A stretch of 64,000 bases of DNA from Planococcus halotolerans (lineage in GTDB: Bacteria; Bacillota; Bacilli; Bacillales_A; Planococcaceae): positions 248,001 through 312,000 of the forward strand of contig NZ_QLZR01000004.1 of the NCBI RefSeq assembly GCF_003289955.1. The letters run 5' to 3'. The notes beneath the pieces were generated by a model. The model had not been told where the DNA came from, searched no databases, and was given only the letters and a program-made list of their open reading frames with translations. Shown here piece after piece: positions 45,243 through 53,873 of the stretch (its first letter is position 1; each line of letters opens with the position of its first letter). The position numbers and the translations under genes are program-made.

Positions 45243-45319
45243 TATCAAACCATTCTATATTTAAAGTTGCTAACAATCTCAGCAACAAGGTGTGAAAAAG
45301 AAAAGACCATTGGAAGATA

Positions 45320-45470
45320 GGACCCCCTTAAAGTTAGAGTTTAAGTTTATGCAGCTAATTGGCTGGCATGAGTTTGGGATTGTATCCACTCATGTCAGCC
45401 AATTTTTGTTTGACACAATCATGCTTGTAGTAAAAAATGTAACGTTTGATCCACTTCGTCGGCACATACT
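45320..45470 (-). mobile_element. Remnant of an IS3-family transposase (C-terminal end)
   Basis: On the minus strand about 38 codons read WIKRYIFYYKHDCVKQKLADMSGYNP, ending at TAG 45355, close to the OrfB end of IS3/IS150 elements (KRIKxKLxGMSPxxYR). Downstream the motif GGGGGTCC resembles an IS end. The rest of the element is missing, so it is a decayed relic directly behind the toxin-immunity pair. Confidence 0.65.
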
Positions 45471-46095
45471 ATGGAAAACTCGGCGCTGTTTCAACGCTTT
45501 CACCCTGGCATTGGATTGATTCCTCCGAGAGTGTTTACATCATAAACAAGTTGTATAGAAAAATTTTTCCATACACCCATGCAAATTCTACTTTCTTGAA
45601 TTTCTTCCTTGTTACTTAAGTTAATATTTCCTATCAGTTGAAAATTTTTCTCTGGTTTTCTATCCAATCAATAAATTTCTAGTTCAAGCTTCGAGTATAG
45701 AAAGAATTTCGCAAATAATTTCTGCTAATTTCGGATTGCTAATTAGTGAATAAGATTTCTTATGGAAGGGAGTTGTATAGACTAAATAGGAATTTCTATA
45801 TTTCTTTTAGGATAGTAAGAGCAGTCCATTTTCCGTTAGGCAGTTGTACCATATATTCATTTCCCGAGCGCCAACTGTTTTTGTTAATTAGTTATTTCCC
45901 TCCTTTTTAATGGCTAAAGATATTTCAATGCATATTGAAATATGCTATTTATTTTCTTGAATTTCTATAGACAAAAATCACTTACAATGTAAAGTTACTA
46001 TTTGAACCTACCTAATTAATTTTCTTTTAATATATTGACTAATGTTGAAGGAAGCTAATTTCAAAAAATAAAGCGTTCGTAAAAGTACAATTTTA
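45471..46095. other. Intergenic stretch with no supported gene
   Basis: About 620 AT-rich bases. Short frames lack ribosome sites. May hold further decayed mobile-element DNA, but I could not recognise it. TTCGTAAAAGTACA at 46077-46090 is repeated from 34389. Confidence 0.5.
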
Positions 46096-46153
46096 CGGAC
46101 GAAAGGAAGCGAAGAGGTGCTAAATTTAGCCTCTTCGCTTCCTTTCGTTTTTA
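46096..46153 (+). terminator. Strong intrinsic terminator
   Basis: ACGAAAGGAAGCGAAGAGG pairs with CCTCTTCGCTTCCTTTCGT, followed by five Ts on the plus strand. It could end read-through from the toxin-immunity operon. Confidence 0.85.
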
Positions 46154-46307
46154 TAAAACTTGCGGCAGATCGCTGATAAGCAATATACTCCGTACTTTCT
46201 CGAAAAGTTGACCTTGGTTCCCTTCTTCATCGTAGACCCGTCAAACCAGCTAAAATATCAATACATTGTGTAGGTGCCCTTTAAAACTTATCTGGGTAAT
46301 AATTTGT

Positions 46308-47006
46308 CTATTTCAGTTCAATCCAGCCCTTTTTCAAGGCTTTGACCACCGCTTGGGTGCGGTCCCTCACGCCCATTTTTCTTAAAATGGCCGCGATATG
46401 GTTTTTGACTGTCTTATCGCTAATATGCAGCAGTTCCCCCAAACGCTTATTGCTGTGCCCTTCACCCAGCAACTGAAGCACTTCGATTTCTCTCCAGCTT
46501 AAAAGATGATAAGGACTTCGGACAGCGGTTTGTTGATGGGCATTTTCACTGTTTGCTGAAGCATTTCTTTCTTGAAGCAGTGAGACGACCGTTCGCGCGA
46601 TTTTTGGATGTAAGAAAAAGCCGCCTTTCATCACTGCTTTTAATGCGCTCGTGAGAGAGAATGAATCCATCTCTTTTAATAGGTAACCGGACGCACCGTT
46701 CTCGAGAACCTGCTCTAAAAGGTCAAAATCTGTGGTTGTCGTGAAAATCACCACTTTAGCATGAGGAACTTGTATAATCAGCTCTTCGAGAGCGTGCAGA
46801 TCTTTTTTCCCTGGAAAATGGACTTCCGTTAAAATCAATTGGGGATAATGTTGGTTATAGAGCGGAACTAATTGATCGCTTGTGTCTCCTTCTCCCACAA
46901 CTCGAAAACTTTCTTCCATTTCCAAGATACGCCGTATATCTTCACGGAACAGCGGCTGGGAATCAATGAGTACGATATCGGTCATCCGCTTACTTGTAGC
47001 TTTCAT
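46308..47006 (-). CDS. DegU-like LuxR-family response regulator with Glu at the phospho-site (paralog 2)
   Basis: 232 residues; AAGGTGG before the ATG. Receiver domain with IVLIDSQPLFREDIRRILEME and GYLLKEMDSFSL, but the phosphoacceptor position is Glu61 (LILTEVHFP), and the N-terminal acidic pair is D15-S16. LuxR helix-turn-helix intact (LLSWREIEVLQLLGEGHSNKRL ... KTVKNHIAAILRKMGV). It shares the same changes as the regulator at 32256, so the two are paralogs. No kinase gene nearby. Confidence 0.8.
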   Translation of the reverse strand: MKATSKRMTDIVLIDSQPLFREDIRRILEMEESFRVVGEGDTSDQLVPLYNQHYPQLILTEVHFPGKKDLHALEELIIQVPHAKVVIFTTTTDFDLLEQVLENGASGYLLKEMDSFSLTSALKAVMKGGFFLHPKIARTVVSLLQERNASANSENAHQQTAVRSPYHLLSWREIEVLQLLGEGHSNKRLGELLHISDKTVKNHIAAILRKMGVRDRTQAVVKALKKGWIELK

Positions 47007-47203
47007 TCTTCCACCACCTTTGTGTAACCTAATAGCCTTGGCCTACGCATAACCTTTACAATACTTGCATTCCCCTTCAACCAAAACTAACGATGACCGA
47101 CTCTGTTCGGTTGCGGAATCTACAATCTGAAGTGAAACAGTTCCCATATACGGGTACTACATCGGTGAACCCCTCATATCACCGGAGATCAAATGGGTTC
47201 ACC

Positions 47204-47585
47204 TTATACTTGACCATTACCGTTCCTGATTCTCTGCGGCAACAAGCCGCATACATTCGCCTCTAGAACAAGCTGTAAACTTGAGGAAACTTCCAACTGA
47301 TCCAACTCGATATTCAACTGAACATATTTCTGAGCTATAGGTGGACTGATTCCCGTCACTATAACCTTTACGCCTGCCAATGCTGAAATTCGACAAAGCG
47401 GACTCCGATAAATCAGGGTAAGAGGAATCCGTTTCAGCGCGGAGTCTGATGGCTTCTTCGGCAATTCCTCTAGCATTGTGGGGGAAATTATTATCAAATA
47501 CATAGAATAAATTCGACTGTGTAGAATCTTCGAGGCTGTACGCCTCATTACATTTATCATACCATCCAGGGGATAAAATACTACC
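47204..47585 (-). pseudogene. Degenerate STAS-domain gene (RsbR-like)
   Basis: The minus-strand frame ending at 47204 holds AGVKVIVTGISPPIAQKYVQL and SSSLQLVLE, the end of an RsbR-type STAS domain. In the frame next to it, ~47400-47585, ARGIAEEAIRLRAETDSSYPDLSESAL looks like the N-terminus of the same kind of protein. The central part is missing and the frames do not join, so an internal deletion with frameshift is likely. RsbR-like proteins feed the SigB stressosome. Confidence 0.5.
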
Positions 47586-47801
47586 GCAAGGATGGTAGGC
47601 TGATCCGCTGCTCAGTCTTGTTTGACTTTACTGGCTTTCTTCCGTTTTCATGCCTTACGCTTTCTCAGCGCTTCTGTCTAAATACCCGTTCCTTTTTTTT
47701 TGCTGTTACCGGTCAAGGTTTACCCACGAAAGGATTCTAGACCTATCCTGTTTCCTAAAGAAATTCCGGAAGGAAAAGCAAAGAACTGGCCTGGAAACAC
47801 A

Positions 47802-47844
47802 AAAAGGGAAAGAATGGCAGCTAAAGCTGCCTTCTTTCCCGTAA
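47802..47844 (-). terminator. Intrinsic terminator of the DUF5667 gene
   Basis: GGGAAAGAAtGGCAGC pairs with GCTGCCTTCTTTCCC; on the minus strand it ends in TTTTT. The preceding 47586-47801 has no gene. Confidence 0.85.
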
Positions 47845-47883
47845 TGCTGGAACCTTTATTGGAAATGAAAATGCATCATGGAG

Positions 47884-49227
47884 TCAGTCATCTCCGTTTT
47901 CGTCTTCGTCGTCTCCATTGCCATCTCCATCGCCGTCGCCTTCATTTTCTTTTTCTTTTTCATCTTCTTTTTCTTCTTTTTCTTCTTTTTCACGTTCTTT
48001 TGCTTTTTCAGCTTCTTCCCGTTTCCGTTCTTCTTCTTTTTTCATTTCTTCCCGCTTCCGCTCTTCAGCCTTTTTCGCTTCTTCTTTTGCTTTTTCGGCT
48101 GCTTTCCGTTGCGCTTCTTCCGCTTTTTTCACTTCTTCCCGTTCACGTTCTTCAGCCTTTTTCGCTTCTTCCGTTTTTTTCACTTCTTCTTTCGCTTTTT
48201 CCTGTTTCTTCACTTCTTCCTTCTGTTTCTTTTCCGCCGTCTCTTTAGCAGGCGTCACCAGACTGCCTTCCATTTCATCTTCTTTTTCTTCTTCTGTTTC
48301 ATCGTCCTCTTCTTTTGCCACTTCGGTTTCTTCTTCCATTTCCTCGTCAATCTCTTCTTGAACATCCGCTTCCAGTTCTGCCGCTTCCTCGTTCAATTCA
48401 GCCAGCAGTTCTTTCTGTTCTTCGGCAGCTTCTTCTGTAAGTTCAGCGAGTTCTTCCTGGTATTCTTCTTCGTCAATTTCACCGGCAGCCAGCTTGGCTT
48501 CGAGCTCCAGCAGTTTTTCAGCGGCCTCTTGTTCTTTTTCCGTTAATTTAGCGAGCTTTTCTGTGAGCTTTTCATCAAACTCCAACTGAGCACTTTGGAT
48601 TTCTTTCTGCAAGGCTTCTTTCGCCTCCGGATTTTCAATCTTCTCCAGTGCAGCTGTCAGTGCTGTCAGGTTTTGGGCCAGCTGTTCTTTTAGTGCTGCA
48701 AGAGCTTCATCGAGCTCCGGCACTTCTTCCACAGCCGCACCCTCTTTCGCCGAATCAGTTTGTTCTTCCTCTTCGGCTTCTGACGTGTCGGCAGCTTCCA
48801 GGTATTTCGCTAGCGCGAGCTCTTGCTGTTCCACAGCTTGTTCAAGTAACTCACGCGCCTTTTCTTCTTCCCCCAGCGCCAACAGAGCTTCTGCTTCACT
48901 TATCCGTTCCTCTGCGAAAGAAGCCAGCAGCTTTGCCTCTTTTGCTTCATTAAACGTTAACGCCAACTGGACATTCTCCATCAACTTTTTAGCGAAATAA
49001 AAGAAATCCCCAGGCAAAAGAGACGGCTCTTCCGTTTCTGCCACTTCTTCAGCACTTTCAGGTGCCTCTTCGACAGGTGAAACTACTTGTTCTTCTGGCT
49101 CACTTTCGGTAGTTCCATGATCATCCGCAAATGTCTGGCTGATTCCGAAAGTGAAAACAAAGGCCGTTGAAGCCACACCAGCCCCCAGTGCCCGGTGAAG
49201 CTTCTGATTGATAAAAAACTTTGACAT
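47884..49227 (-). CDS. Secreted acidic DUF5667 protein, c-di-GMP riboswitch-controlled
   Basis: 447 residues. Signal peptide (to about residue 35, FGISQTFA). DUF5667 region at ~70-160: LLPGDFFYFAKKLMENVQLALTF and ISEAEALLALGEEEKARELLEQA, forming long helices. A Glu-rich coiled-coil middle, a Lys/Glu repeat (VKKAEEAQRKAAEKAKEEAKK-type) and an Asp/Gly-rich tail. Extreme charge repeat length suggests an extended surface or matrix protein. No sorting signal at the C-terminus. GGAGG before the ATG is in a hairpin; c-di-GMP-I riboswitch upstream. Confidence 0.8.
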   Translation of the reverse strand: MSKFFINQKLHRALGAGVASTAFVFTFGISQTFADDHGTTESEPEEQVVSPVEEAPESAEEVAETEEPSLLPGDFFYFAKKLMENVQLALTFNEAKEAKLLASFAEERISEAEALLALGEEEKARELLEQAVEQQELALAKYLEAADTSEAEEEEQTDSAKEGAAVEEVPELDEALAALKEQLAQNLTALTAALEKIENPEAKEALQKEIQSAQLEFDEKLTEKLAKLTEKEQEAAEKLLELEAKLAAGEIDEEEYQEELAELTEEAAEEQKELLAELNEEAAELEADVQEEIDEEMEEETEVAKEEDDETEEEKEDEMEGSLVTPAKETAEKKQKEEVKKQEKAKEEVKKTEEAKKAEEREREEVKKAEEAQRKAAEKAKEEAKKAEERKREEMKKEEERKREEAEKAKEREKEEKEEKEDEKEKENEGDGDGDGNGDDEDENGDD

Positions 49228-49234
49228 AACAATC

Positions 49235-49261
49235 CCTCCAAAACGTATTTTTGGTTTGGAG
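49235..49261 (-). promoter_or_regulatory. Shine-Dalgarno-sequestering hairpin
   Basis: On the minus strand CTCCAAA pairs with TTTTGGAG, burying the GGAGG of the DUF5667 gene. The CTCC arm can instead pair with GGAGAA just upstream (about 49286-49292), which would free the site. It looks like the translational expression platform of the riboswitch. Confidence 0.6.
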
Positions 49262-49300
49262 AATTTTGAAATCGCTCATATTGAGTCCTTTCTCCATTCT

Positions 49301-49392
49301 TCAGCAGTTCGGCCGCCGTAGTGAATAACACCGTAGGCCCGGAACTTTGCGTATCCGCCTTTCAACGGACTTGCCTTTTTCGAATGAGAACG
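49301..49392 (-). ncRNA. Cyclic di-GMP-I (GEMM-I) riboswitch
   Basis: The minus strand reads GAAAAAGGCAAGTCC, then GAAAGGCGGATACGCAAAG, CCGGGCCTACGG and CTACGGCGGCCGAACTGC. These are the P1b/GNRA-like loop, ACGCAAAG and GCCG blocks of the c-di-GMP class I aptamer in order. It controls the DUF5667 gene; a GGDEF-EAL gene is divergent next to it. Confidence 0.9.
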
Positions 49393-49869
49393 TAAATAGA
49401 TAGTTCCGCCCAGCATCCTTCTGACTAATATACATCATTTTTTATCAACTTTATATTCTTTTTATTGTAATATTTTGTTATTAATAATGTTAATTAACTT
49501 TTATTTTTCTTCAGTAGCATCGGTGCTGCTTTATCCGTTTCTCTGGATTCAAACCCCACATTTTCGCCATGGATTTTCTAGCTGTTAAGGTGGAGTTGCA
49601 GAGAATTGCGAACAAGTTGACACAGTACAAAAGCTACTATTAAACTTTGCTGAACTGGTCTCTTATTTCAAGCTTGGAATTTAGCGGTCTTTATCGGCAT
49701 TTTTCTGCTTTATGTTGGAAAGGAAAAACTGAGAAGGCAGGTTAACGCTTTCGCTTGGAAGCCGATAATACTATTGAGAGAAAAGTTTTATCCTATCCTG
49801 TTAGCCGATGTATTACAGCATCGTAAAAGGATGGGCTCACAACAGCGCTATGCATCAGGAGGAATTTCA
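49393..49869. other. Divergent intergenic region between the riboswitch and the GGDEF-EAL gene
   Basis: Holds the promoters of both divergent units. No further gene supported. AGGAGG precedes the GGDEF-EAL start. Confidence 0.5.
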
Positions 49870-52155
49870 ATGTTAAAGTTTAAATGGCTTCCCGCCTTCT
49901 TATTTATTGCGGTAATTCTTTCTTTTATTGCTTGGAACAGCATTTTCAGCAATCAAGAATGGGTTAGGTTAATAGGGATAAATGGTATTCAGCTTTTGGT
50001 AGGGGCACTCAGCTTTATATGTCTGTGCCAAGAATATATTCGTTCTACGGGAAGAAACCGAAATTTCTGGCTCTTATTAAGTTTAGGATTACTTTTTTCC
50101 TTTACCGGAAATTTTATTTGGCTATACTTTCAAGTAACCTATAAAGTTCTTTATTCCAATGAGTTCTCTTCTGTCTTCTGGGTACTTTCATACCTCACTT
50201 TTTTATTGGCATTGATGTATAGAACCCAATTAATCGGCTTCGCTTTTTCTTCTCGAACTTATACTTTTAATCTGATTATTTATATGCTTACAGCGAGTGC
50301 CATTACGTACCATTTTTTAATACAGCCATTTTTAATGGCCACTGAAGCGTCATTCTTTAATCTTCTGCTTACAATAGGATATCAACTGGTTGATTTAGGG
50401 ATTCTCTTTTTTTCCATTATTCTCTACTACCGCATACAATCCAAGAAAGAGGAGAGAGTTTTTCTATTTGTTATTGCCGGCTTACTCCTTCAAGTAACGG
50501 CAGATTCATTGAGTGCCTTTTTATCCATCGAAGAAAGTTACCGCCCGGGCAGTTTCCTCGATTTGATGTGGATAAGCGCGCTTTTATTGATCGGTTGTGC
50601 AGCTTATTACCATAAAGAATCCCTGGCACAAGAGAATGAGCGTCAAGAGAACAATTCAGAACAAAAAAGGTCCACCCTGCCTTACGTCAGTATCGTCAGT
50701 CTCCTGGTACTAGGCCTATTTAGTAACAGCTGGCATTTCAACGCTTTAAGCATAGGACTTCTTTTCGCTTTTTTACTCGTTCTGGGGCATCAGTTCATTG
50801 TTATCCGAAGAAATAGTAAGCTCATGACTGACCTGAGCTATGCTGCCTACTATGATTCTCTTACCGGCTTGGCCAACAGAGTCAGTTTTATAGAAAATAT
50901 GAAAAAAATTATAGATAAAACCACTACAGACCAGGTTGCTTTCCTACTGATTGATTTGGATCGTTTTAAACTCATTAACGATACGCTTGGTCATCATGTT
51001 GGAGATGAAATCCTGAAGAAAACTGCTATTCGATTAAAGGATTCATTGTCTCCCGACACACAGATTTTCCGTTTGGGAGGAGATGAGTTTGTCATTACGC
51101 TAGCCCATGCGACTGAAAGAATAGCTGCCGAAACAGCAATACAGATATTGGCTAGTTTTCAGAAACCCTTTTCTATAAGATCACATGAAATCAAGGTGAC
51201 CACCAGCATCGGAATCAGTCTGTTTCCGGGACACGGCACAACAAGTGAAGACTTGTTAAAAAATGCCGATGCCGCCATGTACCTTTCCAAAGAAAAAGGG
51301 AAAAATATGTTCAGTTTCTACAATGCAGAACTCAACAAGAACATGATGAGAAAGATGGATATCGAAAATCATCTGGTAAAAGCGATGGAATTACATCAGC
51401 TTTCCCTTTGTTATCAGCCGAAAGTAAATCTGAAAACACAGGAAATTGTCGGCATGGAAGCCTTGTTAAGGTGGAAGCATCCCGAAATGGGGTGGATCTC
51501 GCCAGCAGAATTCATTCCGGTCGCCGAGGAAACCGGCCAGATTGTCTCGATTGGCAAATGGGTGCTGGAGGAAGCATGCAGGCAAAATAAATTGTGGCAG
51601 GACCAAGGTCTTCCTTCCTTAAAAGTTTCAGTGAATGTATCTGTTCTTCAATTTCAGAACGGAAAATTCATAAAAACCGTAAAGTCCATCTTAAGGGATA
51701 CCCAATTGCCGCCCCAATTTCTGGAGCTGGAAATCACCGAAAGCATTATGCAGAATATAGCGGAAAGTACGGAAGTTCTGGAGCAACTGGGGAAATTAGG
51801 CGTGAAGACGTCTATTGATGATTTTGGAACCGGCTATTCCTCCTTGCACGTTCTTCAAAAATTGCCGATTGATACATTGAAAATCGATAAGGCGTTCATT
51901 GATGAGCTCGAGCAGAACTGCAAGCAACCCATGGTCAAAGCGATCATCGATTTGGCCTTGAATTTGGGCCTTAACATCGTAGCCGAGGGGATTGAAAGCG
52001 CGAACCAGATGGAGTCCCTTATAGAAATGGGGTGCCCTATCGGTCAGGGTTACCTGTTTTCAAGGCCCATCGATTCTTTGGAATTCGAGAAATTGATTGG
52101 ATTGAGCACTATAACTCTAGAAACAAAGGCTAAGCAACCGGCTGTTTCGAGCTGA
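49870..52155 (+). CDS. Membrane diguanylate cyclase/phosphodiesterase (GGDEF-EAL)
   Basis: 761 residues from the ATG at 49870 (AGGAGG 8 bases upstream; a longer frame to 49774 lacks one). About nine membrane helices in residues 1-295, then GGDEF at ~320-480 with intact FRLGGDEFVITL and DRFKLINDTLGH, then EAL at ~490-745 with MEALLRWKHPEMGW, DDFGTGYSSL and AEGIES. No RxxD inhibitory site upstream of GGDEF (the residues are SPDTQ). Both active sites look intact, so it could make or break c-di-GMP. It is divergent from the c-di-GMP riboswitch gene. Confidence 0.9.
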   Translation: MLKFKWLPAFLFIAVILSFIAWNSIFSNQEWVRLIGINGIQLLVGALSFICLCQEYIRSTGRNRNFWLLLSLGLLFSFTGNFIWLYFQVTYKVLYSNEFSSVFWVLSYLTFLLALMYRTQLIGFAFSSRTYTFNLIIYMLTASAITYHFLIQPFLMATEASFFNLLLTIGYQLVDLGILFFSIILYYRIQSKKEERVFLFVIAGLLLQVTADSLSAFLSIEESYRPGSFLDLMWISALLLIGCAAYYHKESLAQENERQENNSEQKRSTLPYVSIVSLLVLGLFSNSWHFNALSIGLLFAFLLVLGHQFIVIRRNSKLMTDLSYAAYYDSLTGLANRVSFIENMKKIIDKTTTDQVAFLLIDLDRFKLINDTLGHHVGDEILKKTAIRLKDSLSPDTQIFRLGGDEFVITLAHATERIAAETAIQILASFQKPFSIRSHEIKVTTSIGISLFPGHGTTSEDLLKNADAAMYLSKEKGKNMFSFYNAELNKNMMRKMDIENHLVKAMELHQLSLCYQPKVNLKTQEIVGMEALLRWKHPEMGWISPAEFIPVAEETGQIVSIGKWVLEEACRQNKLWQDQGLPSLKVSVNVSVLQFQNGKFIKTVKSILRDTQLPPQFLELEITESIMQNIAESTEVLEQLGKLGVKTSIDDFGTGYSSLHVLQKLPIDTLKIDKAFIDELEQNCKQPMVKAIIDLALNLGLNIVAEGIESANQMESLIEMGCPIGQGYLFSRPIDSLEFEKLIGLSTITLETKAKQPAVSS

Positions 52156-52305
52156 AAGAGGGAAATCAAAGGGAGGAGTTTGAGGATCTAGGCTATATAG
52201 GAAATGTAGTTAATTTCATTCCAGAAAACATCGTCATGCTATACAATACAGGCGCAAATACGATACAATTTGACTTTAATTCAGCAAGAAAAGGAATTGG
52301 TACTA

Positions 52306-52950
52306 TTGGATTTAGCACAGAGACTCTCGCATGTATACTGGATCGGGGGTTCTCCTTGCGCAGGGAAGTCTACCATCGCCCGCATGTTGACAGAAGAATA
52401 CGGTTTCCGGTATTACAAAAGTGATGATACGTATGATGAACATCTGAATAGAAGCAGTCGGAATCAACACCCCAACTTGAGTAAGTTGAAAGGGCTTACA
52501 TGGGACGAATACTGGTCACCTCGGTTCTGCACTGTCGATGTCGAGCAACAAATCCAGGAGTCCCTACTATTTTATGAAGAACAATTTTCGATGGTACTGG
52601 AGGATCTGCTTGGCTTGCCGGATTCCTCCCCGATTTTGGTGGAAGGATCGGTTGTTTTGCCCTCGCAAGTGGCTCCGCTGCTATCGCAGGCTAATCAGGC
52701 AGTCTGGCTCTTTCCGACTCCCGAATTTCAAATCCATCACTATTCCAGAAGGCCATGGATTGATGGCATACTCGAACAGACAGAAGAGCCGGAAAAAGCA
52801 TTCCGGCATTGGATGGAAAAAGAAATGGGGTTTGCGGAGAAAGTCCATGAAAGGACACAGCTACACGACTTCAAATCGCTCAGAATTGACGGCAGCAGCT
52901 CCATTGATCACAATTACCAAATAGTGAGAAATCACTTCGACTTAAAATAA
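52306..52950 (+). CDS. P-loop kinase-like ATPase
   Basis: 214 residues from TTG 52306 (AAAAGGA 10 bases upstream); the frame can extend to TTG 52270. Walker A GGSPCAGKSTIA near the N-terminus, then YYKSDDTYDEH, a substrate-binding Asp-rich turn, and SPILVEGSVVLP (Walker-B-like). This is the AAA/2-phosphoglycerate- or nucleoside-kinase-like group of small P-loop proteins. Substrate unknown. Ends at a strong terminator. Confidence 0.7.
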   Translation: MDLAQRLSHVYWIGGSPCAGKSTIARMLTEEYGFRYYKSDDTYDEHLNRSSRNQHPNLSKLKGLTWDEYWSPRFCTVDVEQQIQESLLFYEEQFSMVLEDLLGLPDSSPILVEGSVVLPSQVAPLLSQANQAVWLFPTPEFQIHHYSRRPWIDGILEQTEEPEKAFRHWMEKEMGFAEKVHERTQLHDFKSLRIDGSSSIDHNYQIVRNHFDLK

Positions 52951-53003
52951 CACGCTAATCCTAGCGGCCCAAATGCCGCAACGGATTAGCGTGTTATTTT
53001 TTT
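52947..53003 (+). terminator. Strong intrinsic terminator
   Basis: AATAACACGCTAATCC pairs with GGATTAGCGTGTTATT, followed by a T run. Confidence 0.9.
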
Positions 53004-53212
53004 GATTGATTGGCGAAAGGCAATTGTTAACGTTGTGTTTTACCGGAAGAACGCCGGAGGTTCTGGGCAATCACTTATGTTGGTTTTCCTGAAAAGAAGC
53101 AACCGGCTCTTTCCCTATTCTCTTCCATCGTCTATTCTTTATAAAAGCAACTAAAGGGCTTATGCACTCCTTTTGCGCCTGGGCTAAAAGGAGACTTCCA
53201 CAAATACATGCT

Positions 53213-53509
53213 TCATTGACAAAGCCACTTATAGTTCATTCGATCAAGATTAATTGTACCGTCCTGCCTCGTTCTTACCTGGAAACCCTGGTCTGGCGAC
53301 CAATCGACATAAACCAAGTTTTTTAAGGCTGGATAGCCTCTTTTCTGCAGTTTATTTTCTAGCCACTCCTTTGACTTGCCAAGCCGATCCAGCATCCTTT
53401 TGTTTAACCTGCCTTTATCCACAAACAGGTAGGTCAGCTCTTCCTCTTCCGCGTTCAAATCGAGCCTTTCAGGTGTCACACTCGAACACCTGAGTGACAA
53501 GCTGTTCAC
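53213..53509 (-). CDS. Truncated DUF421-like cytosolic domain protein
   Basis: 98 residues from GTG 53509 (AGAGG 9 bases upstream). The region LTYLFVDKGRLNKRMLDRLGKSKEWLENKLQKRG then VYVDWSPDQGF is like the C-terminal cytosolic part of DUF421 (YetF/YdfR-like) proteins, which normally follow three membrane helices; those are missing here. Overlaps the upstream small gene in another frame. Either a decayed copy or a stand-alone domain. Confidence 0.45.
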   Translation of the reverse strand: MNSLSLRCSSVTPERLDLNAEEEELTYLFVDKGRLNKRMLDRLGKSKEWLENKLQKRGYPALKNLVYVDWSPDQGFQVRTRQDGTINLDRMNYKWLCQ

Positions 53510-53639
53510 ATAAGGCATCCTCTGACTTTGTCTTCCGACAAGCTTTCCATAAAAGTATATGATACTTATCCGTGATTATTTCGGATACCCATTCGTCGTT
53601 TTCTACTAATCTTTTTAGTAAGAGTTCGCCTATAGTCAT
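53469..53639 (-). CDS. Small hypothetical protein
   Basis: 56 residues from the ATG at 53639, with AAGGAG 7 bases upstream. Sequence MTIGELLLKRLVENDEWVSEIITD then LLWKACRKTKSEDALCEQLV; no family recognised. It overlaps the DUF421-like frame by about 40 bases, so the two may be translationally coupled or parts of one frameshifted gene. Confidence 0.4.
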   Translation of the reverse strand: MTIGELLLKRLVENDEWVSEIITDKYHILLWKACRKTKSEDALCEQLVTQVFECDT

Positions 53640-53739
53640 TTTTACTCCTTCACTCAACTTTAAATACCTACAAAAAAATAGTGAAAAACACTTTACGGTA
53701 TATTCCTAATGAAAATAGGAATAATCCTCAACAAAAAAG

Positions 53740-53771
53740 GAAAGCCACAATTTTATGCAGCTTTCCCCTAA
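53740..53771 (-). terminator. Intrinsic terminator of the sortase gene
   Basis: GGAAAGC pairs with GCTTTCC; on the minus strand it is followed by a T run. Confidence 0.7.
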
Positions 53772-53873
53772 GCATTCTTCGCTGTTCTCAGTCCGTCTAT
53801 TGGAGCATCATTTCTTGCAATGGACTGGCTACCACTGTCGGCATTGACCAGCTATTTTTCCAGTTACCTTGCC

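Noticed and set aside
45292..45519. Plus-strand 75-codon frame over the IS remnant
   Set aside because: The transposase-like protein lies on the minus strand; the plus frame has no ribosome site or homology.
47878..48546. Long plus-strand hydrophobic open frames (up to 222 codons) over 47.7-48.5 kb
   Set aside because: They are the antisense shadow of the Glu/Lys-rich coding sequence of the minus-strand DUF5667 gene; the Phe-rich product is an artefact of GAA/AAA codons.
49083..49331. 82-codon minus-strand frame covering the riboswitch platform
   Set aside because: It overlaps the aptamer and the true start of the DUF5667 gene in another frame.
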